A stretch of 64,000 nucleotides of DNA from Paroedura picta. Lineage: Eukaryota > Chordata > Lepidosauria > Squamata > Gekkonidae. Shown here in pieces: positions 42,801-53,616 of the stretch (position 1 is its first letter; each line of letters begins with the position of its first letter). The stretch lies in NCBI RefSeq assembly GCF_049243985.1, contig NC_135373.1, positions 82,400,213-82,464,212 of the forward strand, read 5' to 3'. Made by a program: the position numbers and the translations under genes. The notes under the pieces were generated by a model, which saw only the letters and a program-made list of their open reading frames with translations, did no database searches and was not told the origin of the DNA.

Positions 42801-45800
42801 TTCTTGTTCTAGTCATCTTTTGTTGGGGCTATTGCCATTGGAGACCTAGTTAAGAGCACTCTGGGGCCTAAAGGAATGGTAAGATATGTCTAAATACAAT
42901 ATATTGGCTGTTTCACTATTATCACTGTGAATCAAATCTTTAATAATCCCCTAAACTTGAATTGTACAGGACAAGATTCTTCTCAGTACTGGAAGAGAGG
43001 GCACAGTAACAGTAACTAATGATGGGGCAACCATCTTAAAATCTATTGGAGTTGACAATCCTGCTGCCAAGGTTTTAGTTGGTATGTTTGACAAAGTATA
43101 TTATTCTGTTGTATATTCTGTTGCAGTGAGATAGATTTTTGTTTCTAATGAAACTAATTCTGATTATCTGAAGTTACCTGAGTCTGGTTGTGGCAGTTGA
43201 CCCACTAAATCTTACTTTGACTCTGCACCAAAGGCAATTGATATTCTATGCCAAGAAAACCTGAGCATAATGAATATTGTCAACTTGTTTTGCATAATTA
43301 CTTATTTATTTTATTTGCCTGATACCCATGGGAGGAGGGGGTTGACTGGGGGAAGGACCTGCCCAGGACATTTACAAAATAAAGCACAGTCTTTGCCAGT
43401 AGTTTGGCACTGTACCAGTCTAGAAAAGGTAAAGGAATTATGTTTCCCAGTTTCTGTATATAATATCTAGTAGTCTATGATACTACTAAATGTGTATAAT
43501 ATTTCAGTACTAAGCTAATAAGGTAACACTCTCCTTATAGATATGTCCAAGGTTCAGGATGATGAAGTCGGTGATGGGACAACTTCAGTAACTGTTCTAG
43601 CAGCTGAACTACTAAGGGTAACAAAATACTTTGTGATATTTTTGTCGTATCTTATATTAAGGACTTAACATGTAGTTATCAGCATGAAATTTTCCTAATA
43701 TAGTGATACACTATACAATTTCAGTGATCTTAAACAGCAATATAACAGGAACAGGAATTTAGCTATGGCCCCTAGAGAGGTCAGACTGGTTCAGGCCATG
43801 GAGGGGATGTCTGAGGGGGACCTGTGCTTGGTCTCAGGCAGATGCCTGGTGGAGGAGCTCCCTTTTTCAGGCCCTGCGGAATTGTGGGAGTTTGGACGGG
43901 ACCTTGATCTCTTCAGGGAGCTCATTCCACCAGGTGGGGGCCAGGACAGAAAAAGCTCAGGCCCTCGTTGAAGACCGACGTGCTTCTTTTGGTAATGGTC
44001 TCCTGACTTCTTCTGAGAGGCTGTTCCAAAAGAGTTGAGTCGTGTCATTAAAAAATCCATGATCAAGCCAAAGAACAGCAAGCAAGAAGCCAATGGCACA
44101 TCAAGAGCATTCTGAGGGAAGATCATACACTTCATGTACAGATATGTATAGGGAAAGGCGATCCTTCAGGTGTGAATCCCAGGTTATGGAGGGCTTTAAA
44201 AAAGAGGATCTTGACTTAAAACTGGAACCAAATAGGTAATTAATGAAATGCATAGGGATTAATATGTTCATGGGTATAATATCTGTTCTACTATATATTT
44301 TTGGTAAGTCCTTGGAGGAGGAGCATGTCTCATGGCTTAAGTGCCACTCACTTAACATCCACTCAGGGTGGCTGATCTGTCCTTGAGTGCCTCCTCCTCC
44401 AACCAGCTTGCCTGTCTGTCCAGCAGCCAGCCAGTTGCCTTCCATCCCCTACCCCTGACCATCCCCTCCTCCTTCCACTTCCCTCTGAGGCTTGGAGGCT
44501 GCAGATCCCTGCTGCATGCGAACTGTCCCTGCCAGTGAGTTCCATAACAGCTGCCTGCAGCCTTTCCAGGTCCTGGGGGGAGGGGGAGGCTGTCGGCAGA
44601 GTTCTTTAACTCCACCCCCTTAATCTAGCTCCCATTGTATTCCTGAATGCAACGGGCTTGGCCCCTAGTATGTTCATAATGGGCTGTCCTATTCATGAGA
44701 CTCGCTACTGCATTTTGCTTTACACAGGGCATTGATAATGTTAAAAAAATACATTAGATAAATATAGCTAGATTGGAGAGTCAAGGAAGAAGGATAGCTT
44801 TTTGGATGAAATATGACTAAGACATGGGTTTTTTTTTTATTTTTGTTTTTTGCCACATTGTCAACTTGTTTCTTAAGCAGCAAGGTGGAATCCAAGTACA
44901 CCTGTAAACTCTTTATGTCTTCCGTGTCAAATGTGTAAATATGGATTTCTGTTTGTTATGGCATTTGAGCAGATAGTCTCACAAAACTGCATTTACTGGG
45001 AAATGATATGCACTTGTTGAACAAGCTGTAGGTATTTCATTTCAGACTTATTAAAGTAAACTGGATTGTTAATAGGAGGCAGAGTTACTGATTGCAAGAA
45101 AGATTCATCCTCAAATCATCATTTCTGGTTGGAGAGAAGCCACAAAAGCAGCAAGAGAAGCATTGGTGAGATCTGCAGTGGATCATAGGTTAGTGTCTCA
45201 GAGCGCATGAGCATATTTGTCTGCAGATGTTTTATATCTCTACCTGAGAGGCAAGCAGCATTAAAAGCTGAATACTGCTTACTTTCCTGAAAGTACTTAA
45301 TGCAGGCTTGAAATAATAGTTTTTTGGGTGTTGAAGTTTGGTAGATAAAACATTACAAAATCTGCAGTAGACACCGGAGTGCTTCCTGTAGGAAGTCAAC
45401 CAGCATTTTTGGTAAGATTATTATAAATTTCAAAAAGTTTGACATGTCAAAATTTGAACCTTTGGTGGGTGTGGTAGAAGGAAAGGGGGGGAAAGGTTTT
45501 GCTGATGGGCTTCTGGAAAGCCCAGTGTTTGAGAGCAGTGCTTTGTAATACATTTGTGTAGTTTAGTTGCCAGACTACAAACTGCATATATTAATGACTT
45601 CTTGCACTGCTTAGCAATATTGATTGCTGTTATCTGCCTAGCTACAAAAGTATTTTATGGCTGAACTTGGTCTCCCAGAAAAGGGCATGATACTGTTGTA
45701 TTCTATGTATATCGCATAACTTATATTATTTTCTTTGCAATGTATGCAGTAATTTTATGAAGTCCTTCTGATGGGTTTGAGGACATTTAGCCTTTTAAGC

Positions 45801-48800
45801 ATATGCAAGGTCAGTGTAGGAGAGGGGGGAGTGCATGCAAATTCTTACTGTTTCCAACATGAGCTCTTTGCAGCATGTTGAAAGTGCTGAAGCTTCTCCA
45901 AACTATGGGAATTGCTGGTTTGGTGACCCAGGTCTTGGAGCAGTTCAGACACCTTGCTATTAACGTGTAGAGGAGTGGCCACTTTTTAATAAAATGTGAT
46001 CTTTTCTTGCTTTTCAGTGCTAACGAAGCCAGATTTCGACAGGATCTGATGAACATTGCAGAAACGACACTGTCTTCAAAACTTCTTACTCATCATAAAG
46101 AACACTTTGCTAAACTGGCAGTGGATGCAGTCCTTAGACTGAAGGGATCCGGGAACCTGGAAGCTATTCATGTCATCAAGAAGCTAGGAGGAAGTTTGAT
46201 AGACTCATATTTGGATGAAGGTATCATTTCGCATATTAACCATTTCAGTGGATTACTTGTGAGAGCAAAAAGGCATTGATGGACATTTTGTCACTGCTTA
46301 TTGTAGTAAAATAGTATGAGTGTATGAAGTTCCTTTATACAGACCACAACAAAAAGGAGAAAATATTTATTTATTTATTTATATTTATAATATATATATT
46401 ATAAATATTTAAAATATATTTATATATCCTGACCCAAGTCAAGAACACCCCCCAAGGGTCAAAATAAGGAAAATATTAAACAGATATGTTAAATATATAC
46501 CATTGGCTTCTTTACATACAGTGATATAATATGCTAACTATATATGCCACTAGGGACCTTAATCGATTCTGTGGACCAGAAGGCCAGATAGAATTCTTTG
46601 AGGCCTCTTGTGTTTCTAAAGCAGGCTCTGGTCTAGATGAGCACTTCCAGTGCCCAGTGAGTGTCCTATAGTAGCCAGCCTTTCTCCAAAGTATGCTGAG
46701 GCCTTCTGGTCCATAGAACTGATTAAGGTCCTTAGTGTCCTACATAGTTAATATATTATATTACTGTATATAAAGGGGCCAACTGTATGTTTAACATTTT
46801 CTGTATTTTATGAATGCTTCTTTATTTATGCCTCACCGATTAAGGCAGCAATGCTGAAATGCATCTGGTCAGTGGTGGAATTAGTATGAATGTACACTTA
46901 GCTGTGCTTAGCTGTATTCCTGTGTTCTGGTTATACCTTTGTTATCCATTTCTGATGAGTATGCTTTCCCGCTCTCTTACTGGGAGTTTTTTTTTCAAGA
47001 CTATGTATTTTAAGTTCCTACAGTCTAAAACTAATTGATGTTGTATCAGGCAGTGTGTAAGAAGAAATTTCCTGTTTTTTTCTCTTCTAAGTGAACATTC
47101 TATAAGTAATTGCAAAATGGAAAGTCTGAAACTAATTTACTGAAAAGTAAATCTGCTTCTTCTCTGCCATTTCAGGTTTTCTGTTAGATAAAAAAATTGG
47201 AGTAAACCAGCCCAAAAGAATTGAAAATGCAAAGATACTTATTGCAAATACTGGCATGGATACTGATAAAATTAAGGTAAATTATATATATTTTTGGAGG
47301 GGAAATGCAAACACTTCAGTCTGCTACATTTTATCTGGCAGAATTGGGTATGTAAGTGCACCAAAAATTGCATTAAAAGTAATTTCGGGCCCACTTTTCC
47401 CACTGAATAAGCTCAAGAGAGCTTTATAATCAAGTAAAATATTTAAAATTCTGTACAAAATAATAGGTTAAATACTGTAAGAGGGAGAGGGGTTGTGGCT
47501 CGGTGGTAGAGCATCTGCTTGTCCTGCAGAAGGACGGCATCTCTAACTAATAGGGCTGGCAGTTGGTGATGAGACACAACCAGCAAACATTGCAGAGCTG
47601 CTTCTTATCTGAATAGACAATACTGACCTAGATGAACCATAGGCTTAATTCAGTAGGAGGCAGACGTATGTGTTCATGTGTTTTATTTTTGTAGTATGTG
47701 TGCATATTAAAAAAGAATAGTGAATATTGTTACCTGGTCTTGAATTTAGATATTTGGCTCCCGTGTGCGAGTGGATTCTACAGCAAAAGTGGCAGAAATA
47801 GAACAAGCTGAAAAAGAGAAAATGAAGGAGAAAGTTGAGCGCATTCTGAAGCATGGAATAAATTGTTTTATCAACAGGTTAGTGTGAGCTTGTGTAGAAT
47901 CTTTCTGTAAAGAGAGAAAATTATTTGGCCTGCTTCCTGCCACATTTATGATGCATTCATTTTGATTGCAGGCAGTTGATCTATAACTACCCAGAACAAC
48001 TGTTTGCTGCAGCAGGTGTTATGGCTATTGAACATGCAGATTTTGCTGGAGTTGAACGTTTGGCTCTTGTTACAGGTACAGTAAAAGTATTCAAGAATCG
48101 GTGTGGAACAAAATGTTGTTGGTTTTTGGCTTTGTATTTGCCGTCATTTCAAAGTGTTAAGTTGAGCAATTGCTACAATGGAAGTAGATGAAATGTCTGC
48201 AAAATTGAGATTTTTGAGTTTAAAGACTAAGGCAACAGTTTTCCTTCAATTTGTCTGTGAACTTGAAGGTACTGGGCTCTGTCCTAAGACTTAAAAGACA
48301 TAGGTTTGAATCCAAAGAGCTGCAAACTCCACTCAAACAGTGTGGTTTTCCCATCTTTCCTAAGTGTGCAAAGCAATACAGTTGAGAGAACTGGTGGAAA
48401 CTCTTCATGGATTGAAGCCATACTTTTTAATCATACAGAGCACAATTTCTTTCCTTCTTCTCTTAGCTGGAAATTCTTATAAAAATAACTTTAAGCTCCT
48501 TATGAAGCTGGCTAATGATACTTGCATTATCAGGTTGGACAGAGTCACTGTCAGTCTTGCATCTAGTTCTTACTGATTTACCTAACATTATTTCAGGGTA
48601 GATTCAAATGAGTAGCCGTATTGGTCTGAAATAGCACAATAAAATCAGAGTCGAGTAGCACCTTTAAGACCAACAAAAGTTTATTCAAGGCGTGAGCTTT
48701 TGAGTGCAAGCACTCTTCCTCAGACTATTATTTAATGGTGTTTGTTTTTAGCAATACACTGCAGTTTGGGAAGTGGGTTTTTATCCTACAGAGAATTTAG

Positions 48801-51800
48801 TTTTTAAAAGCTGCTTCATACTAGTCAATAGCTGTGTAAACTTACATTCACAGGTGGTGAAATTGCTTCAACTTTTGATCACCCAGAGCTGGTAAAGCTA
48901 GGGACCTGCAACCTTATTGAAGAAGTCATGATTGGTGAAGATAAACTTATTCATTTCTCTGGAGTTGCCATGGGTAGGTTGCACCCCCAGGGTGGCTTTA
49001 TCCGAGGGAAAGAGGAAGGCTGAAAAGATCCCCTTCTATTCACAGTTCATCTTAACATACCCCCCCCTCCCCGTTAATTGTTAATTCTTGAAGTTCCACT
49101 TCTGCCAGTATAGGTGGCTCTGTTGTGTAGCCAGTGGCAGAAATATCTCAGAGTGCGGGGTAGACATGGGACTCTGTTACGTGATGGAGGAAATCTATCA
49201 TCCATTTGGCAGAGTTTCCCATATTTTCAGGTGAAATGGGAAACCCAGTCATTGTGGGGCACCCACCAAGCTACGGGAATAACACTTGAGCTAGGTCATG
49301 GTAGATACTGGGACATAAAAATTCTGATCTATCTAGAACTAACTGCCGTTTGGTAATCTTGTCTCTTTAGGTGAAGCTTGTACTATTGTTCTACGTGGTG
49401 CAACACAGCAGATCATAGATGAGGCAGAAAGATCTTTACATGATGCGCTCTGTGTTCTTGCACAGACTGTAAAAGACACTAGAACGGTATATGGTGGAGG
49501 TGAATATTCAACCTTCTTTTAATGTTTGAAGGGAATGTAAATATTGTTAATTGTTCCTTGCTTGTTAACATTTCTGGTTTCTCCTTACAGGCTGCTCTGA
49601 GATGCTAATGGCTAATGCTGTCACAGCACTTGCAAACAGAACACCAGGCAAGGAGTCTGTGGCAATGGAGTCTTTTGCTAAGGCATTGAGAATGGTAGGT
49701 TAGTGTTCAGTTAATTAAGACTTCTGATCTGGCCAGCTGGGTTTGATTCCCCACTCCCCCACATGCAACCAGCTGGGTGACCTTGGGCTCCTCACAGCAC
49801 TGATAAAGCTGTTCTGACCGAGCAGTAATATCAGGGCTCTCTCAACTTCACCTACATCACAGGGTGTCTGTTGTGGACTGTTTATGCACTGTGGGTTTCA
49901 TGCTGGGCTGCAGGCTGGAGTTTTAGTCGTGGCAGGTTTCCCCACCTTTTCCTGCACTCACATGGGGGAGCATTTGGCCCGGTGCATCTCATCCGCCCCT
50001 GATTTGTGTTCCTGCATGGAAGGTGGGGCAGTGCAGTTCTCAGGGCATAAACGGTCATGGGGAAAGGAAAGGGAAGGCGAATGTAAGCCGCTTTGAGACT
50101 CCTTCGGGTAGAGAAAAGCGGCATATAAGAACCGACTCTTCTTCTAGATGGTTTACATAAATTTTCTCTTTCTGCTACATTTATTGCAAATGGATTATTG
50201 ATATTGTTTTCACACTCCCAAGCTTGTAGTTCAAATACTCATGTGTAGTACTCTATGGGAGCAGGAAGAATATCGTGCCTGGAGTCCATGAGGTCTTAAG
50301 CCAGTGTTCCTTTATACAGGTCGCTGTATTTATCAGTCCAAACCCCTGAAGGTGTGGTGCACTTCACCCACCTCAGGGTTACATTATATTACATATAGTA
50401 GAACAGCCACAACACTACAACCTGCCTCTCCCTTCTGCCTGCTTCTAATCCGGCAGCCCTCCTCCCCTTTCCCCTTCCTCCCTTGTTTTTATAGCCCAGT
50501 CTCACACCTGGCATTTGAATTAAGGTCAGCCCTCTTTTCCGTGCCTTGCCTCAAAACACCAGGGTCCAGAGAGCCATTGTTGTTCTACACAGGCTTGTTC
50601 ACAACCTCCACACTCTGAGCAAAATGGTGTACAAACAGCACAAAATATAAAAAATGACCAAAGATTTAAAAAGTAGACTAGGGACCCTGAGTTGGTGTCC
50701 ACCAGAGCAGTGGTCCCCAACCTTTATTAGGCTGGGGACCGGCAGGGCATCGGGTCGCGCCCGCAGGGACCGCGCCCGCGCGGGCCACGCCCATGCTTCG
50801 GGCCGCGCCCGCGGATCGGGCTGCGCCCGCGAGCCGCACCCGGCCGCACCCGCGAGCCACGCCCGCGGATCGGGCCGAGCGGGCGTGGCCTGCACGGGCG
50901 CGGCCCGGCCCTGATTCTCTCTCCCCGCCCTGCCGCAGTAAGTAGCTTCCCGGGCCGCAAGCTTGCGGCCTGGGAAGTTTTTTACTGCGGGGGGGGGGGC
51001 GGGGAGAGGGAGCCGCGGCCCGGCGCCATGGCCTTTGCGGCCCGGCGCCGGGCCGCAGCCCGCAGGTTGGGGACCACTGCACCAGAGGACTCTCTGTCAC
51101 GCTAAGGTGGTGGGCTATGCTCTGGCTTAGCAGGAGAGAGAAAAACTCTCAGCCTGGATGTTTTAGGCTTACAGCCAACTTCCCTCATTTTCCCGTTTTT
51201 CTGTAAAATGTGGCATTTTGACAAACACAGCACTAATTACAGTCTGGATCTGCAGAGGCAGTAGCAGCAAAGGAATAGGAACAAATTTTTTTTTGCATAG
51301 TTGACACAATTTGAGAGAGTAGAATAAATTTTCTTTGTAAAACAATATTCGAAATAATAAATATGAAAAAGCACTTATATGCATGGAAATACAGTAGTAG
51401 CACTGTAAAGATATTAACATGAGAAGGCAGTATGGACGTGGTGTCCTGATCTCTGCTGCCGCCGCCATTGAAGTGACTTTCCATGACCAAGGCTCCAATA
51501 GGAAAGAGGCAATTTTGCTTACAGTTGGCCTCTCACTGACAGTAGTGTTATTTACCTAAGTGAACAGAATTGGAAACATGCTGTGTTGCCATTCAGACAT
51601 AGCAGACAAAACCCTATTCCTGACAAGTACAACCTTAGTTTGTTGCTGTGCTTTTTTGCATGTTCCCTGCCTCCTTACTGGTTTCAGAAGATTAAATCAA
51701 GATATACAAATTCTGGTTTGAGTGAATGCTTTATAAATTATGGGGTGTTAAGTCATGCTGTCTGCATGAGCAAGTGGAGGGAGGGAACAAGTGAGCATGG

Positions 51801-53278
51801 CAACTACAGGTGCAAAAACAGAACACCCACCCCTAGTATGGCATTCGTATTCAGTAAATATTCAAGAATGCTGAAATATGTTTGCTCAATTATAGCTTAT
51901 GGGGACCATTATACTCAATGGTCCTCATAGGCTATAATGGAGAATCCATCTGGAGTCCCTCTAAAATTTAAACGTCCTTTGCAAGCCATGGTGGCCGGAG
52001 TGAACTCTGAAGGCATTTAAAAGGGACTGAGAGGTAGCAAAAACAATTATGCAGCTGAATTAATACTTGTGGTGGTGTATTCAACTTGGATTACCTGAAT
52101 ACACATCTCAAATGGCAGCAAACCAGTAATGGCTAAATGAGTTTTTCTGTGATACCTGAGATACATATTTAGGAGAAGGACTGTGACTCAGTAGAAGCTT
52201 TGCTTTGCATGCAGAGAAAACCCAGTAGGTCTGAAAATGTGTATTATATGGAGAAAGGCGTGTAAAATTAAAAGCAGACCACATTCCTTCCGAAATGCCC
52301 TAATCGCCTTTTTAATTTATTAGCTCCCAACCATCATAGCTGATAACGCTGGCTATGACAGTGCAGATCTGGTTGCCCAGCTTCGAGCTGCTCACATGGA
52401 AGGAAAAACTACCTATGGACTTGGTGAGACCTTTATAGTTTCTGTACTGAAATTTATACTTATGTGTTACTGATCTTGCTAGGCAAAAAAAAAAAAAAAA
52501 AAAAATTGCGATGCAAGGTATTCTTTTCAATGACAGCAGTAAAAATTGCTCAGAATCCAGACTTTCTGATTGACTTGGATTCCATTAAATACTAAACCCC
52601 CAAAGAACTTATGCAGGTCTTTTAAAAGAGATAAAGGACATGTTCATGAATTACTTAATTTGATTCTGCTAACGTTATCTCTGGAGCGTTTATTTTATTT
52701 CTTAAATTTGCATTCTCCCCCGTCTTGAGACATGTAGTACTTCTGTAAGGACAAACCTGATTTATGTGGCAAGTTAGAGAATGCTAAATGAGGAGATACA
52801 AAGCCATTCTGCATTTCTAATTTGTAAAGGTTATTATCATTATTATCATTATTATTATTATATCTTGAAGACATGAAGAAGGGTGCTATCGCAGACATGG
52901 GAACCCTGGGAGTAATTGAAAGTTTTCAAGTGAAACGGCAAGTGTTGCTGAGTGCTGCAGAAGCAGCAGAAGTGATCCTCCGTGTGGATGACATCATCAA
53001 AGCAGCCCCAAGGTACAGTGTGAATTAATGCCCTTAAACTTTAGCAGAAAAAAGATTGCTTTATCAGCTATCTGACTGGAAGTCTTATAACTGTGTAGAT
53101 GTTTGTGAAATGACTTTATGATTTTGCACTTGGTGTTTCCAGGTAAGATATGCTCAGAATGTAAATTCTCACATTTGAGAATTTTAGCAAGTACATGAAA
53201 TACAGTTTTCTCCTTCAACATCCAAATATTAAATTCTTGTTTTTCAGGAAACGTGCACCAGATCGTTACCCATGTTAA
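39848..53278 (+). CDS. CCT2: T-complex protein 1 subunit beta (CCT2/TCP-1beta), 16 coding exons
   Basis: Beta subunit of the cytosolic TRiC/CCT chaperonin, which folds actin, tubulin and WD40 proteins using ATP. Exons: 39848-39850, 42615-42689, 42813-42878, 42970-43081, 43541-43617, 45076-45188, 46018-46220, 47176-47276, 47750-47877, 47972-48075, 48854-48973, 49371-49499, 49591-49694, 52324-52423, 52871-53012, 53248-53278. Phases fit throughout, and the sum is 1608 nt = 535 aa plus TAA, the same length as human. The first exon codes only the start Met. Group II chaperonin motifs are present: LGPKGMDK (residues 43-50), the nucleotide-binding GDGTT (96-100), VYGGGCSEM in the C-terminal equatorial domain, and the C-terminus [10 protein letters not shown]. 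The apical and intermediate domains (exons 6-12) are highly conserved. Introns carry SINE, LINE and hAT insertions but every exon is intact, so this is the live gene and not a processed copy. Confidence 0.98.
40841..41124 (-). mobile_element. Sauria-type SINE in CCT2 intron 1
   Basis: Reversed: GAAGAAGAAGAGTTGGTTCT tail, AAGCGGCTTACAGTCGCC, GGTCACCCAGCTGGTTGCAT, then CCACTACACCAAACTGGCTC at the head. Well preserved. Confidence 0.9.
41221..41449. mobile_element. BovB-like (RTE) LINE end with inverted duplication
   Basis: GTTAGGTACGAAGTCGTGTC, CACTGCGACCCCATGGACTC and AGGCCTTCCTGTCCTCTACC match the 3' part of squamate BovB elements as I recall them. A 26-bp stretch (41375-41400) returns perfectly reversed at 41424-41449 after a 23-bp spacer. 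Confidence 0.7.
41450..42100. repeat. Interspersed repeat with internal duplications, CCT2 intron 1
   Basis: GTGGCCTATAAACTAAAATG (about 41460) and GTGGCCTATAGACTAAAATG (about 42069) are near-copies about 610 bp apart. Between them GGATCCATATTTTTATGATG and GGATCCATGTTTTGTATCAT repeat. It is probably a DNA transposon of unknown family. Confidence 0.4.
43760..44010 (-). mobile_element. L2/CR1-like LINE fragment in CCT2 intron 5
   Basis: GGTGGAGGAGCTCCCTTTTT, CAGGCCCTGCGGAATTGTGG and GGGAGCTCATTCCACCAGGT are the same segment as in the copies at 4260-4340 and 55325-55440, reversed. Confidence 0.8.
44011..45075. other. CCT2 intron 5, mostly unassigned
   Basis: A CT-rich, GC-rich block at about 44370-44640 with no domain; probably an old repeat. 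The rest is AT-rich. No exon is seen. Confidence 0.4.
46381..46408. repeat. Perfect 28-nt AT palindrome
   Basis: ATATTTATAATATATATATT and the next eight bases read the same on both strands. It lies in the AT-rich tail of a repeat, just upstream of the 83-bp inverted repeat. Confidence 0.9.
46503..46782. repeat. Element with 83-bp inverted arms
   Basis: The left arm 46503-46585 (TTGGCTTCTTTACATACAGT ... GACCAGAAGGCC) and the right arm 46700-46782 (GGCCTTCTGGTCC ... ACTGTATATAAAGGGGCCAA) are reverse complements at most positions, with no indels. They flank a 114-bp centre that is not self-complementary. Flanks beyond the arms also show weak inverted similarity (GAAAATATTAAAC / GTTTAACATTTTC). 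Confidence 0.85.
47481..47680 (+). mobile_element. tRNA-derived SINE, second family
   Basis: GTGGCTCGGTGGTAGAGCAT and CTGCTTGTCCTGCAGAAGGA form the tRNA-like head; CTTAATTCAGTAGGAGGCAG closes the body. It lies in CCT2 intron 8. Confidence 0.8.
48598..48725 (+). repeat. Single copy of the repeat found as a foldback at 34.1 kb
   Basis: TAGATTCAAATGAGTAGCCG, AAAATCAGAGTCGAGTAGCA, AAGACCAACAAAAGTTTATT and GAGTGCAAGCACTCTTCCTC. It lies in CCT2 intron 10. The family is unnamed here. Confidence 0.7.
49716..50146 (+). mobile_element. Sauria-type SINE split by a nested element
   Basis: The SINE body runs to GGGTGTCTGTTGTGG at 49876 and resumes with GGAAAGGAAAGGGAAGGCGA after 50060, ending ATATAAGAACCGACTCTTCT. 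The left end is missing the usual GAGCCAG start. The insert between is listed separately. Confidence 0.88.
49877..50057. mobile_element. 181-bp MITE-like insert inside a SINE
   Basis: Ends ACTGTTTATGCACTG and, reversed, TGACCGTTTATGCCCTG are imperfect inverted repeats. The host SINE can be rejoined exactly if TGG at 49874-49876 and 50058-50060 is a 3-bp target duplication. This suggests a PIF/Harbinger- or CACTA-like origin, but the family is not fixed. Confidence 0.6.
50708..51079. mobile_element. GC-rich non-autonomous hAT element, 372 bp
   Basis: Terminal repeats CAGTGGTCCCCAACCTTT and the reverse of AGGTTGGGGACCACTG, with a perfect 8-bp duplication CACCAGAG (50700-50707, 51080-51087). 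The inside is extremely GC- and CpG-rich (GGGCCGCGCCCGCGGATCGG repeats). It lies in CCT2 intron 13 and contains no protein domain; open frames in it are composition effects. Confidence 0.95.
51088..52323. other. CCT2 intron 13, rest
   Basis: AT-rich intron. A partial tRNA-derived SINE (GACTGTGACTCAGTAGAAGC) lies at about 52172-52250. No exon or other repeat is recognised. Confidence 0.45.
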
Positions 53279-53380
53279 GTATTTTGCTGTTGACAGCCAT
53301 ATGAACCAGAACATTGCAAAGTGCACCAGACCATTACTTGTGTTACTTTTGTGGAATAAAGAGTCAGTATATCTAGTAGT
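53279..53380 (+). terminator. CCT2: CCT2 3' UTR with poly(A) signal
   Basis: A short 3' UTR follows the TAA. A canonical AATAAA lies at 53355-53360, about 80 bases after the stop. The cleavage point would be expected 10-30 bases further on. Confidence 0.75.
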
Positions 53381-53616
53381 GGCATGTGATTATTCTTTTG
53401 TTGATTTAATTTATATTATTTCAAAGTAATCCACTTCAATTGTAAAACATCAATATCCTCCATTCATTTAGTACTCTGTAATAAAAAATTCAAATAAATT
53501 GTTGTGTTTTTTTCTAGAAGTGGCTAGAATTTAGATAATTGAAGTACTGAATCTGAGGAAGATGCCCATACAATTTGGTCATACAAATACTGTTTACTTC
53601 TAATGGCTAAAAGTGC

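Noticed and set aside
47490-47560. A tRNA gene
   Set aside because: The A box is good, but the cloverleaf is not complete and the sequence continues into a SINE body. It is the head of a tRNA-derived SINE.
50599-51100. Frames of 77-140 aa in the GC-rich hAT element
   Set aside because: Ala/Arg/Gly/Pro-rich translations of CG repeats in a non-coding element with clear ends.
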